This document shows positions 35,345 to 44,880 of a DNA stretch of 64,000 nt, in pieces. Below the pieces are notes generated by a model. That model was given only the letters and a program-made list of their open reading frames with translations, ran no database searches and had not been told where the DNA came from. Source of the DNA: Archivesica marissinica. Lineage: Eukaryota; Mollusca; Bivalvia; Venerida; Vesicomyidae. The translations under genes and the position numbers were made by a program. How positions within the stretch are numbered: position 1 is the stretch's first letter; every line of letters starts with the position of its first letter. Where the stretch lies: assembly GCA_014843695.1 (NCBI GenBank), contig CM026402.1, forward strand, positions 20,259,776 to 20,323,775, given 5' to 3'.

Positions 35345-36078
35345 CGTGATACACTAACAGTTACACTGTACACATTTGTACTGTAAGCTAACAGTTGCAC
35401 TGTACACATTTGTACTGTAAACTAACAGTTGCACTGTACACATTTGTACTGTAAACTAACAGTTGCAATGTACACATTTGCACTGTAAACTAACAGTTGC
35501 ACTGTACACATTTGCATTGTAAACTTAACAGTTGCACTGTACACATTTGCACTGTAAACTAACAGTTACACTGTACACATTTGTACTGTAAGCTAACAGT
35601 TGCACTGTACACAACAAACTAACAGTTGTACTGTACACAACAAACTAACAGTTGGACTGTACATAACAAACTAACAGTTGCACTGTACACAACAAACTAA
35701 CAGTTGCACTGTACACATTTGTACTGTAAGCTAACAGTTGTACTGTACACAACAAACTAACAGTTGCACTGTACACAACAAACTAACAGTTGCAATGCAC
35801 ACAACAAACTAACAGTTGCACTGTACACAACAAACTAACAGTTGTACTGTACACAACAAACTAAATGTTGTACTGTACACAACAAACTAACAGTTGTACT
35901 ATACACAACAAACTAACAGTTACTGTACACAACAAACTAACAGTTGTGCTGTACACATTTGTACTGTAAGCTAACAGTTGCACTGTACACATTTGTACTG
36001 TAAGCTAACAGTTGTACTGTACACAACAAACTAACAGTTGTAATGTACACAACAAACTAACAGTTGCACTGCACACAT
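35345..36078. repeat. Composite minisatellite, 34- and 26-bp units
   Basis: Unit type 1 is ACTAACAGTTGCACTGTACA then CATTTGTACTGTAA. Type 2 is ACTAACAGTTGCACTGTACA then CAACAA. Type 1 dominates 35362-35590, type 2 dominates 35600-35940, with islands of type 1 at about 35705 and 35945-36010. Confidence 0.93.
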
Positions 36079-36742
36079 TGTCAAACACACATTAATAACT
36101 AACAAATCGCCATACGGCAGCTTAGGCATTCCATAATCTGATAATATCGTGACAGAATCCACTACGTTCACGATAACATGGCATCGATATTGAATATTGT
36201 CATTACATACGTACATGTTGTTTATGGGTCATATAAGAACACGCGTCGTTGTTGCATACATGTCCCAACTTCTTTATGAAATAGTGCAACCTACAAAGAT
36301 GTACATGCATATAGCGATATATTGAGATTGTGGAATGCATCGTCAATCGCCATATTTCCGTACATCACTTGTTTTCGAATTTGTTTGCAAATTACGTCAT
36401 CGCTGTCAATAGCAGGTACTTGGATTATATGGTAGACGCTAAAACTGCCAAACTCGAAAATGAGCAAAGACAGATTAATATTCAACTCTTATTTTGAAAA
36501 TATGTAAATGTTGATGTTTTCATTGATGACTGAAGTCTCATTCACGTGTACATAAAAAACCCTTTAAGATATATGCAAAGAAATATTTGTTTATTTTTGT
36601 AACGCGAAAATTCTAAAGCCAGTCATTCCAAGGTCAAGTGTCAATCATGTGACAATACATGTTATGCAATCTGAGTTTAGTCAATCGTAATCACTTTACA
36701 TAGTAATAATATGTCATCTGCTATAAAAGAGGCTGACTAGAA
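36079..36742. other. Unassigned intron sequence
   Basis: Several short minus-strand frames (60-64 codons) lack motifs and splice context. Nothing else is recognised. Confidence 0.5.
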
Positions 36743-36755
36743 ATTATTCACATTA

Positions 36756-37027
36756 ACACGCTGGACTGGTAATCCAGGGATCACAGGTTCGATCCCCCGT
36801 CTGACCCTAATAAAATTAACAATCTTTCAGATGGGACCGAGGTTAAACCGAGGTCTCGTGTCGGTGCTTTACACCATGCACGTAAAAGAACCAGAAGAGA
36901 CCCTGGAATGGGTCTCTGTCTGTATCATTGCACTATCCTCCAAAAACCTAAAATGACTAATCTCTTCAGGAGGCGTCGCTCATATGGGCAACCGGTAGCG
37001 ACGATAAATAAGCTTAAAAACACACCC
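36756..37027 (+). mobile_element. SINE-C copy with perfect 13-bp target-site duplication
   Basis: ATTATTCACATTA flanks the element at 36743-36755 and 37028-37040. The copy begins within the tRNA head (ACACGCTGGACTGGTAATCC) and has a small duplication GACCGAGGTTAAACCGAGG in the core. The tail is GCGACGATAAATAAGCTT with ACACAC. Confidence 0.93.
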
Positions 37028-37139
37028 ATTATTCACATTAGGTGAGCGCATACCGGTACGCCCATTAATGGAATTTTTCAATTCAAACTTTATTTATTGT
37101 CGGAAATTTTACAAAGAAATAACATTAGCATTATAACTA

Positions 37140-37880
37140 TTTACCGTGACGTTATATTCTGTCACGCTGCACTCTGTTGTTACGTTACGTTACACTATGT
37201 TATGTTACATTATGCTACGTTACATTATATTACTTGACTGTATACACTGATACGTTACACTACATTGCGTTAGACTACACTATTTTGCGCTATATGTTGC
37301 TATAGTAACGTTACGTTTCAATATATTAGGCAACAATATGTTACTTTGTATTACACTGCACAACGCTATCTTATGTTTTACATTACTTAGATTACGCTAC
37401 ATTACGTGGCTGTTCGATTAGCGCAGTGGTTAGCTCACTCGCTTCTCACCAATGCGAGTATCAACGTATTTGAGATGGTACGATGGTCGTGATGCTTCAG
37501 GTGCGAAAGGTCCGGAGTTTGAGCCCCGCTGTGCCCTTAGGCAATGCATTTAAATTCCACATTGCCTCTTCTCTCTCCTTCATGGCGATGGATTCCATCA
37601 GGAATGAGATCTCGAGAGTGACTAATACAAGCTGAAAAAACGTGTTTCGCAATCGAGCTAATATAAATTTGTATAAACTAATGAATGACCACATATATAT
37701 GCTTTCATCCGAGCCAACGAGAGTGATTAATATAAGTTACTTGCTTCACAATCGTTGTAAACTAAATAACGTTCAAAAAAACATTACACTATATCTACGT
37801 TAGGCTACATTACGTTACACTTGCATACTATATATCGCTATATTAACTTACATTAACATACGCTATGTTACCTTTTTTGG
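37140..37880. repeat. TTACG/CTACG low-complexity field around a composite SINE
   Basis: 37140-37405 and 37780-37880 are dense in GTTACGTTAC, GCTACGTTAC and CATTATATTAC phrases without a fixed period. The same field resumes at 38630-39500. Confidence 0.6.
37410..37775 (+). mobile_element. SINE-B interrupted by a SINE-A copy
   Basis: The SINE-B head (TTCGATTAGCGCAGTGGTTA) and GAGATGGTACGATGGTCG run to about 37488. SINE-A sequence follows (GCTTCAGGTGCGAAAGGTCC, TTTGAGCCCCGC, body, CGTGTTTCGCAATCGAGC) to about 37680. SINE-B resumes at TGAATGACCACATATATATG and ends at CACAATCGTTGTAAACTAAA. About 60 bases of the SINE-B middle (CCAGATCGGAC to CCTCCCACACG) are missing at the junction. Confidence 0.85.
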
Positions 37881-38013
37881 TGGATGATAAACTGACTGAT
37901 AATGCATTACACGGAGTATAAAGAGTTTTATCATGACACTATATATCGGCGATACAACAGACTCGGAAACGTTCATATTACCTTACGTATACGTTTATTC
38001 ATTTTATTTTCAG

Positions 38014-38111
38014 CGGACTACTTTCACGGGTTCCTCTTCACAAGAGATGGCAACACACAGGCGATGCCGATATATGACCTGAACGGGGAGCTGGCAGGCG
38101 TGCAGACAACG
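38014..38111 (+). CDS. Uncharacterised membrane-anchored protein gene, exon 2 of those visible
   Basis: Acceptor ATTTTATTTTCAG; donor ACG/GTAGCC, weaker than its neighbours. The 98-base exon completes a Thr codon from the previous exon, then reads DYFHGFLFTRDGNTQAMPIY and DLNGELAGVQTT, ending in phase 0. The phrase MPIYDLNGELAGVQ looks conserved in character (short beta-hairpin with DLNG turn), and comparable wording occurs in my recollection of uncharacterised invertebrate secreted proteins, but I cannot name a family. It lies between the composite SINE at 37410 and unassigned sequence. The 321-base open frame around it continues into intron on both sides, so the splice limits rather than the ORF limits should be used. 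Confidence 0.75.
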
Positions 38112-38629
38112 GTAGCCCTCTATACACTAATACTAGAATGGTCACATTTCTTACTGCTAGACGGCGTAGCCATGGCGATGTTGGTTCAAGCAAGACATGT
38201 CTTTATTAAATATAGTTATTAATTTTGTATATCCGCTAGTACGAATATATACTTACAGAATTTGTGACACGTTTTACAGGCTTTAAACCATTAATTGCAC
38301 ATCCTATTCACCATGTTAAATGATTTCCCCCACGATCCCGAAATATCCATTGACAAACAACACACCCATGGGTATATATACACATAGAAAGTAGTTCCCA
38401 ATAAAAGTACTACTTTATTTCACTTTAACATACATTCACTAAAATATAAAAATAAATAAATGTTAATTTCGACTTGAATACATGTGAGAAAATCTAGATG
38501 CTGTTTCCCTTAATGAGTCATTGCTACCGTATTTGTTCCTGGCTTGGAGCTCTTTAACAAAGTGATTCATCCCCAAGCATTTTGTGCTGAAAATATCTAT
38601 GATAAAGATGTCTTAACTACATTCAGTTG
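38112..38629. other. Unassigned intron sequence
   Basis: AT-rich intron between exons; no repeat family or motif recognised. Confidence 0.5.
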
Positions 38630-39500
38630 CGTCACGCTATATTACGATATATTACATTACGTTACGTTACGCTACGTTGCATTACGATGAGCTTCATTAT
38701 GTAGTTATCTCTTGCATTATATTCGCTTTACTATTTTGTATTCTGAGACATTACGCTATATTATATTATACATAGCTACGTTACCTTAGATTAATTACTC
38801 TACGTTGTAGTGCGTTGTATTTCATTATGCTACGTTACGCTACAGTTTATATTACGATACGTAGTGGAAGTCGTGATAGCGCAGTGAATGCGCGTTCGCT
38901 TCAGGTGCGAAAGGTCCGGAGTTCGAGCCCCACTGGAGCCGTTACGATTGTGCCCTTAGGCAAGGCATTTAAATTCCACGTTGCCTCTTCTCTCTCCCTC
39001 GTGGCGATGGATTCCATCAGGAATGAGGTCTCGAGAGTGATTTATATAAGTTGAAATAACTTGTTTCGCAATCGAGCTAAAATAAATTTGTATAAACATA
39101 TTACTATACGTTAAGTTCCGCAGTCATACGTTAGCTTACACTACATTACGTTACCTTAGATTCCATTAATTTACGTTGTATTGTGTTGTACTTCATTATT
39201 CTACGTTACGCTACAGTTTATATTACGACACGTGACGTATATACATTATGCTGCAATACGTTAGCCTATATTACATTACGTTACCTTAGATTACATTAAT
39301 CTACGTTGTATTGCGTTGTATTTCATAATGGCTACGCTACAGTTTATATTATGATACGTTACGTTATGCTGCAATAACGTTTTATTGCGTTGTATTTCAT
39401 TATGCTACGCTACGCTACAGTTTATATTACGATACGTGACGTTACGTTACACCGCAATACGTTACCATATATTACATTACGCTACATTACATTACTGTTA
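38630..39500. repeat. Degenerate TTACG-rich repeat, about four long units
   Basis: A phrase of roughly 90 bases (TACGTTGTATTGCGTTGTAT, TTCATTATGCTACG, CTACAGTTTATATTACGATA) recurs near 38800, 39170, 39300 and 39380, embedded in GTTACGTTACG text. The first unit is broken by the SINE-A at 38874. Confidence 0.8.
38874..39099 (+). mobile_element. SINE-A copy inside the TTACG repeat
   Basis: Near-consensus: GTGGAAGTCGTGATAGCGCA, AGGTGCGAAAGGTCCGGAGT, TCGAGCCCCACTGGAGCCG, CCTTAGGCAAGGCATTTAAA, GATGGATTCCATCAGGAATG and tail CTTGTTTCGCAATCGAGC. A good reference for the family. Confidence 0.95.
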
Positions 39501-39723
39501 AGGGGGATTAAAGCGGGTGGGAGTGTGTGTTGTGAAAATGTTACATTCAAGAAAACATCATTTGTTTTAAATTAAAATGTAACCAAGTGACGTGCATGTG
39601 CAATGTCTAACATACGTTACGTTACGTTACCTAAACTACAAGGTATTTTTAATTTAACAGACTGTTGTAATATTATGTAATTTATAATAAACGATTTCAT
39701 ATATTCTGATCATATATTTACAG

Positions 39724-39850
39724 ATACCAGGAAATATGCATGGGTATGATTCTAAAAACATGACCATAGATCTACCCCCCGTAGAGATAATGCCTCCAGT
39801 ACTCAAAGGTCACAGGGATCAACTTGGGATTCTATATTATACTGTAACTG
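39724..39850 (+). CDS. Uncharacterised membrane-anchored protein gene, exon 3 of those visible
   Basis: Acceptor CATATATTTACAG; donor ACTG/GTGAGT. The 127-base exon starts in phase 0 and reads IPGNMHGYDSKNMTIDLPPV, then EIMPPVLKGHRDQLGILYYT and VT, leaving one base for the next exon. NMT is an N-glycosylation sequon, consistent with an extracellular domain. The intron that follows opens directly into a 37-bp minisatellite whose units repeat the donor-like sequence GAGTGAGTACATCTGG. Exon joining on both sides agrees in phase with 38111 and 40899. Confidence 0.82.
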
Positions 39851-40830
39851 GTGAGTACATCTGTAATTCTAACTTATGCGGTCACTGGTGAGTATACCTG
39901 GAATTCTAAAGTATACGGTTTCGAGTGAGTTATCTGGAATTCTGTGGTATATGGTCTCGAGTGAGTACACCTGGAATTCTATGGTATACGGTCTCGAGTG
40001 AGTACACCTGGAATTATATGGCATACGGTCTCGAGTGACTACACCTGAACGTTTATAGTATCCGGTCTCGAGTGAGTACACCTGGAAGTCTATGGCATAC
40101 GGTCTCGAGTGACTACACCTGAACGTTTATAGTATCTGGTCTCGAGTGAGTACATCTGGAATTCTAAAGCATACGGTCTCGAGTGACTACACCTGAACGT
40201 TTATAGTATCCGGTCTCGAGTGAGTACATCTGGAATGCTATAGCATACGATCTCGAGTGACTACACCTGAACGTTTATAGTATCCGGTCTCGAGTGAGTA
40301 CATCTGGAATTCTATAGCATACGGTCTCGAGTGACTACACCTGAACGTTTATAGTATCCGGTCTCGAGTGAGTACATCTGGAATTCTAAAGCATACGGTC
40401 TCGAGTGACTACACCTGAATGTTTATAGTATCCGGTATCGAGTGAGTACATCTGTAATTATATAGCATACGGTCTCGAGTGACTACACCTGAACGTTCAT
40501 AGTATCCGGTCTCGAGTGAGTACATCTGGAATTCTATAGTATACGCTCTCGAGTGACTACACCTGAACGTGTATAGTATCCGGTCTCGAGTGAGTACATC
40601 TGGAATTCTATAGCCTACGTTCTCGAGTGACTACACATGAACGTTTATAGTATCTGGTCTCGAGTGAGTACATCTGGAATTATATAGCATACGGTCTCGA
40701 GTGACTACACCTGAACGTTTATAGTATCCGGTCTCGAGTGTCGAGTGAGACATCTGGAATTCAATAGTATACGGTCTCGAGTGACTACACATGGAATTCT
40801 ATAGTGCACGGTCTCGAGTGACAACGCAAG
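39851..40830. repeat. 37-bp (74-bp dimeric) minisatellite seeded at a splice donor
   Basis: The first intron bases GTGAGTACATCTGTAATTCT are the founder-like copy. The array then alternates unit a, GGTCTCGAGTGAGTACATCT then GGAATTCTATAGCATAC, with unit b, GGTCTCGAGTGACTACACCT then GAACGTTTATAGTATCC. Unit a retains GTGAGTA (about 13 decoy copies); unit b has GTGACTA. Near 39880-40010 unit a types dominate; from 40020 the dimer is regular. Confidence 0.93.
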
Positions 40831-40898
40831 ATTATGAATAGAATATAAAGCAATATTACGAATAATTTATTCATGCCTTACCATACCTTTATTTTCAG

Positions 40899-41075
40899 CA
40901 TATTTCAAACACCCGTCGTTACTATGCAGTCCATTGCTGCCCAGGGGTGTGCGACCTGGGCGTGGTCTGTATATTCAGATGGGGTACAACCCCGAACACC
41001 ATCATCTCCACATCCCCTTGCAGAGCAAACATCTCACGCCCCTGTGGAAAAATGGCCATTGTGCACCTCTTATGG
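40899..41075 (+). CDS. Uncharacterised membrane-anchored protein gene, exon 4 of those visible
   Basis: Acceptor CTTTATTTTCAG; donor ATGG/GTAAGT. The 177-base exon completes an Ala codon, then reads YFKHPSLLCSPLLPRGVRPG, RGLYIQMGYNPEHHHLHIPL and QSKHLTPLWKNGHCAPLM, ending one base into a Gly codon. Two cysteines and a His cluster (EHHHLHI) are visible; a metal-binding role for the His residues is possible but unsupported. Exon 3 to 5 phase agreement is exact. A SINE begins 23 bases after the donor region. Alternative frames over this exon are open too, but only this one joins both neighbours. Confidence 0.82.
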
Positions 41076-41097
41076 GTAAGTATTCAAAGTGCAGCAT

Positions 41098-41287
41098 ATA
41101 TTGCAAACACATTTTTACAACATTAGATTAATCGCTCTCGAGACCTCACACCTGAGGAGAGAGAACGGGCAATGTGGATTTAAGTATCTTGCCTAAATGA
41201 CATCACCACCGTGGTTCTGGTGGTGCTCGAACTCACAACCCCACGGTTACAAGGCAGACACCATATCCATTACACCACGGAGCTCCA
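41098..41287 (-). mobile_element. SINE-A body with a different tRNA-like head
   Basis: Minus strand: head GGAGCTCCGTGGTGTAATGG, TGTCTGCCTTGTAACCGTGG, box B GAGTTCGAGCACCACC, then the SINE-A body (TTTAGGCAAGATACTTAAAT, TTGCCCGTTCTCTCTCCTC, GAGGTCTCGAGAGCGATTAA). The head is not the SINE-A head (TAGCGCAGTGG...TTCAGGTGCG) yet body and tail are shared. Confidence 0.82.
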
Positions 41288-41312
41288 TTAATTTATAAAC
41301 TTTATACAAATT

Positions 41313-41568
41313 TAGTTGAGCTCGATTGCGAAACAAGTTCTTACAACTTATATTAATCACTCTCGAGACCTCATTCCTGATGGAATCCATCGCCACGAGG
41401 GAGAGAGAAGAGGCAACGTGGAATTTAAATGCCTTGCCTAAGGACACAATCGTAACGTCTCCAGTGGGGGACCGAACTCCGGGCCTTTCGTAACGTCTCC
41501 AGTGGGGGACCGAACTCCGGGCATTTCGCACATAAAGCGAACGCGCTACCACTGCGCTATCACGACAC
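41313..41568 (-). mobile_element. SINE-A copy with internal 38-bp box-B duplication
   Basis: Body and tail are near consensus. The segment GTAACGTCTCCAGTGGGGGA to CCGGGCCTTTC occurs twice in tandem (about 41452-41489 and 41490-41527), so the element carries two box B motifs. It sits immediately beside the variant-head element at 41098. Confidence 0.9.
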
Positions 41569-41650
41569 CATAACTGTTATTGTTCTTCCTTGCTCCGGCT
41601 GATCACATAACTTCTTAAACGTGTATCACCGTACTTTTCTTGTCAAAATC

Positions 41651-41870
41651 CGTCGTCCGATTGGCGCAGTGGTTAGCGCGCTCGCTTCTCACCAATGAAA
41701 CCCGGGTTCGATCCTCGGACCGGGAAGTATATGAGAGGGTACGATGGTCGCCAGATCGGACAGGTGGGTTTTCTCCGGGTACTCCGGTTTCCTCCCACAC
41801 GAATGACCACATATTTCATCCGCGCCAACGAGAGTGATTAATATAAGTTGTTAGAACTTGCTTCGTTAAT
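41651..41870 (+). mobile_element. SINE-B copy, near consensus
   Basis: GTCCGATTGGCGCAGTGGTT, AACCCGGGTTCGATCCTCGG, GCCAGATCGGACAGGTGGGT, CTCCGGGTACTCCGGTTTCC, CGCCAACGAGAGTGATTAAT and tail CTTGCTTCGTTAATAGTT. It lacks a few bases at ACATAT-ACGCTTTCATC. Confidence 0.92.
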
Positions 41871-41894
41871 AGTTTTGGAGCGGGCCTTTTTTGT

Positions 41895-42130
41895 ATAATA
41901 ATAAAGACTTTATTTTACGAGATGACTCATTTAGCTAAAAGTTAATATACAACGAGGCGCTCAACATATATACAAATCAAATGCATTCAAAAGATAGCAC
42001 TATAAGTGAAACCTGCACATTGGAATTGTATAGTACTAATCTATTAAAGCTGAAAAGTAGAGAAACTACATATAATAAATTATGTTGTGGAATATGATGA
42101 TATATGGACTTGTCTGGTAGATTAGACAAT
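41895..42130 (-). mobile_element. LINE 3' UTR fragment with short (AAT)n tail
   Basis: ATAATAATAAAGACTTTATT, AACGAGGCGCTCAACATATA, TGCATTCAAAAGATAGCACT and GAATATGATGATATATGGA follow the same order as 18655-18900. No coding part remains. Confidence 0.75.
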
Positions 42131-42282
42131 GTTTTAGCATGCTATGAACTTGTTATTCCGTTTTTTATGTGACTATATCATGCAGAATACCATAACATAT
42201 GATTAAACAATAATAAATTGCAGATGGCTATCTGGGCATTGTAATGGGTTGATTGTTTTATTTTGCGCTTGTATTGCGTGTC

Positions 42283-42485
42283 TTACGTATATTTATCGTC
42301 ACTAACTGTTAACGTCAACATGAGTGACGGCCCCTGAAGAGATTAGTCATTTTTGGTATTGAAGAATTGTGCCAGACTTCTCAGGTTCGCTTACATGCAC
42401 GATGTACATACAGCACCGACACGACACCTCGATACATGGTCTCGTCCGAATGGGATCGTACCTGCGATTCCTGGATAACAAATCT
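42283..42485 (-). mobile_element. SINE-C copy, degraded, abutting a LINE
   Basis: Minus strand: CCAGGAATCGCAGGTACGAT (box B mutated), GAGGTGTCGTGTCGGTGCTG, AATGACTAATCTCTTCAGGG and tail GTTAGTGACGATAAATATAC. The core is shortened. The LINE fragment starts within a few bases of its head. Confidence 0.75.
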
Positions 42486-42489
42486 AGAC

Positions 42490-43497
42490 AGAAGCCAAGA
42501 ACATACTACCAGTACTCCGAAGGCAATTGGGATAACATCAACTCCGATATGAAACAGCTTTCGCATAACATCACGTACCAACCTACCTCTACTGGAATAG
42601 AAGTATTATGGGAAATTTTCAAGAATGAGATCATTAAACATGTCCCATCCAAGATGTCAAAGAAGAGGAAATCGGTACCCTGGTTTAACCATGAACTAAG
42701 GCGTATGGTGCAGCCGTAAATCAGGGCTATACCACCACGCAAAGAAGATTGGTCAGTGGTCCAACTTCAAGACCTTCCAACGGGAATGTAAGGTAGCCTT
42801 CAAGAAGGCGGAAATCAAACATGTTAACGACACCATCGAGAAAGGCTTAGACGAAATCAACAGCAAACCATGTTGGCGGTATGCTAAGTCCAGACGACAG
42901 GACAATATTGGTGTAGCACCATTGAAATGATCAGGACAGCTATTAAACAGTGGCAAAGATAAAAGCCAAGCTCCGTGTCGAACAGTTTAAACCAGTCTTC
43001 ACCCGCAATAGTAGTACAACATCAGACACCAAGAAACGCGAAAATCTCTTGAATAACATCAACATCACCGCGATCCATCTCTGGGGATTACAAATCACGG
43101 GACCAAGGATACATCAAGAGGATGCTCGATATCCTGAACCTACCACCACTGCAGGACCGAAGAAAGACAGCACGACTCATCTTCTTCTTCAATGTGACTG
43201 AGGGGCTGATACCAACAATGCCCTGTCATGCTTTTTCTGACCCCCATACGTGGTAATAAGAGGCGTGTTAAGCCAAAAAACATTTAATGACTGTGTAACT
43301 GACATTATTACATTATTACACGACAAGCCTCAGTAAATTCAAAGTGCTATAAGGTCATTAATTGTGAAACCAAAAGAGACCTATATAAACACTCTTTCTT
43401 CCCACGAACATCTGTGGAGTAGAATAATCTGAGTGATAACACTGTGTGTGTAGAGACAGTTGCGGGGTTTAGAACAGCCCTTTTGCATCGGGACTAA
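42490..43497 (+). pseudogene. Internally deleted LINE: EN-RT linker joined to RT C terminus
   Basis: Recognisable pieces, in shifting frames: KPRTYYQYSEGNWDNINSDM, KRKSVPWFNHELRRM, then WSNFKTFQRECKVAFKKAE, NDTIEKGLDEINSKPCWRYA, KSRRQDNIGVAPLK and LRVEQFKPVFT. This is the linker before the RT domain in CR1/jockey-like LINEs. The catalytic RT core is missing. From about 43090 the C terminus appears: SRDQGYIKRMLDILNLPPLQ, DRRKTARLIFFFNVTEGLIP and SFFPRTSVE-stop-NNLSD, ending in a stop at 43495-43497. At least two frameshifts and two stops (one in place of the usual W of VEWN) make it non-functional. Confidence 0.85.
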
Positions 43498-43596
43498 GTT
43501 ATTTCCCCCATCTATCTCCCGCTACGTAGATGCCGTGAGGCCATACAGTGTATATATTCAGATCAGATCAGTGTGTTAGCCACTAACCCACTGGTC

Positions 43597-43597
<1 letters not shown>

Positions 43598-43633
<36 letters not shown>

Positions 43634-43663
43634 ATTGCTCTCTCTTCTCTACTCTCTACTCTC

Positions 43664-43698
<35 letters not shown>

Positions 43699-43753
43699 AC
43701 TCTACACTATCTCTGCTCTCTCCTCTCTCTCTCTCTACTCTACACTATCTCTA

Positions 43754-43801
<48 letters not shown>

Positions 43802-43850
43802 TACTCTCTCTCTCTCGTACACTCGCTCTCTCGCTCGCTCTCTCATGCCA
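43598..43850. repeat. (CT)n-rich microsatellite block
   Basis: Runs of CTCTCTCTCT are broken by TCTACTCTACACTATCTCT (several near-copies), CGCTCGCTCG and CACACACACA. The S/L-rich open frames over it are low-complexity artefacts. Confidence 0.93.
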
Positions 43851-43951
43851 TTCTTTCCGCTACACCTGTCATTGTTGTTCGTTCTTCATGTAGACGCTAC
43901 CTTTCTTCCATGCCCTGCTATAATTTCATAAATTGCAAGTTGTAGAACTTT

Positions 43952-44180
43952 ACTGACACCAAAAAGAAACCGTGCACTTGCTTTACATGTAAACTTTGTA
44001 TCCTTTTAGAAAACAATATAGGAACATTTGGTATAAAATGTACGAACTATTTGGTAAAGTAGTGCAATGTGTGAGGATTATTTTCTTCACTCATTATAGT
44101 AAGATCCATAATTATAAAATCTGTAACGAAAATGTAACGCTCCATATAAAAGTGCACAGTTATTTTATGGTGTCAGCGTA
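43952..44180. mobile_element. MITE with TACTGACACC inverted ends, copy 1
   Basis: The left end ACTGACACCAAAAAGAAACC, GTGCACTTG, and the right end, inverted, GCTGACACCATAAAATAACT, GTGCACTTTT form about 28-base imperfect TIRs. The interior shares TATCCTTTTAGAAAA, TATTTTCTTCACTCATTATA and GTAACGAAAATGTAACGCTC with 53109-53333. Confidence 0.8.
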
Positions 44181-44476
44181 GATCGGGAAATTATGGCAAA
44201 TGATTCTAAGGCGGGTAAATCAGCCTATCTAACGCCTGTATGATGACAGTTAAATCAGCCCTGACCTAGATTCATGGCCAGTGTTCGACTAGAGCGAGCA
44301 TTGATTCATCTGCTTAATATACAACGTATTGAATTGAATTCGTTTCCCAGCTTGAGCGCAACATTTCAACAAAATGAGAAATTGCCTCTAGTGCTAAAAT
44401 CGTGTCAGTATTTGCATATAAACCCCCAATCTAATCTTGAAGCCCGTGAGCGACGAGCGTTTATTACTCGTTTCAG

Positions 44477-44658
44477 GAACACACTATTTCATGAGTCTTT
44501 CACCAAATTTGCCTTGCGAGAAGTTATATCCTCTGTTTCTACTGTACGATATGGAAGGGAACCTGGGTGCCTTCGGATGGGTGTTCCAGGGCAGGCCTAA
44601 CAACTTCTACGTGGACGATAGCTTCGGATGGTTCGGGCTTACTCCAAATACATATCCA
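44477..44658 (+). CDS. Uncharacterised membrane-anchored protein gene, exon 5 of those visible
   Basis: Acceptor TTACTCGTTTCAG; donor CCA/GTAAGT. The 182-base exon completes a Gly codon, then reads THYFMSLSPNLPCEKLYPLF, LLYDMEGNLGAFGWVFQGRP, NNFYVDDSFGWFGLTPNTYP, ending in phase 0. LFLLYDMEGNLGAFGWVF is a strong beta-rich core that parallels MPIYDLNGELAGVQ in exon 2, hinting at an internal repeat of a D-x-x-G-x-L-x-A/G-hairpin (inference). One cysteine is visible. The upstream portion of a longer open frame is intron. Confidence 0.85.
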
Positions 44659-44724
44659 GTAAGTTTACTGTGTGTAGAGCTCTATTGTATATTTCATGAA
44701 CAAACTGTACTTGTGACGAGCGGA

Positions 44725-44815
44725 GCATACGTGGTTACGGTCGTTGACTTCAAATCACTTACCCATGAGCTCACCGTTGCAGGTTCGAGCCACACTTGTA
44801 GTGTTGAATTATTTC
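44725..44815 (+). mobile_element. SINE-F head fragment
   Basis: ACGTGGTTACGGTCGTTGAC, TTCAAATCACTTACCC, CGTTGCAGGTTCGAGCCACA and GTGTTGAATTATTTCATATG correspond to the 5' half of 52014-52215. The 3' half is absent. Confidence 0.65.
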
Positions 44816-44880
44816 ATATGACATTAATACTCACTAATTTCTCATTTAAATTTCAGTTACTTATTGGTGAATAAAACATT

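Noticed and set aside
37140..39500. Telomere-like repeats
   Set aside because: The TTACG and CTACG phrases are irregular and are not TTAGGG; no periodic hexamer array.
43573..43931. Ser/Leu-rich open frames
   Set aside because: Translation of a (CT)n-rich microsatellite.
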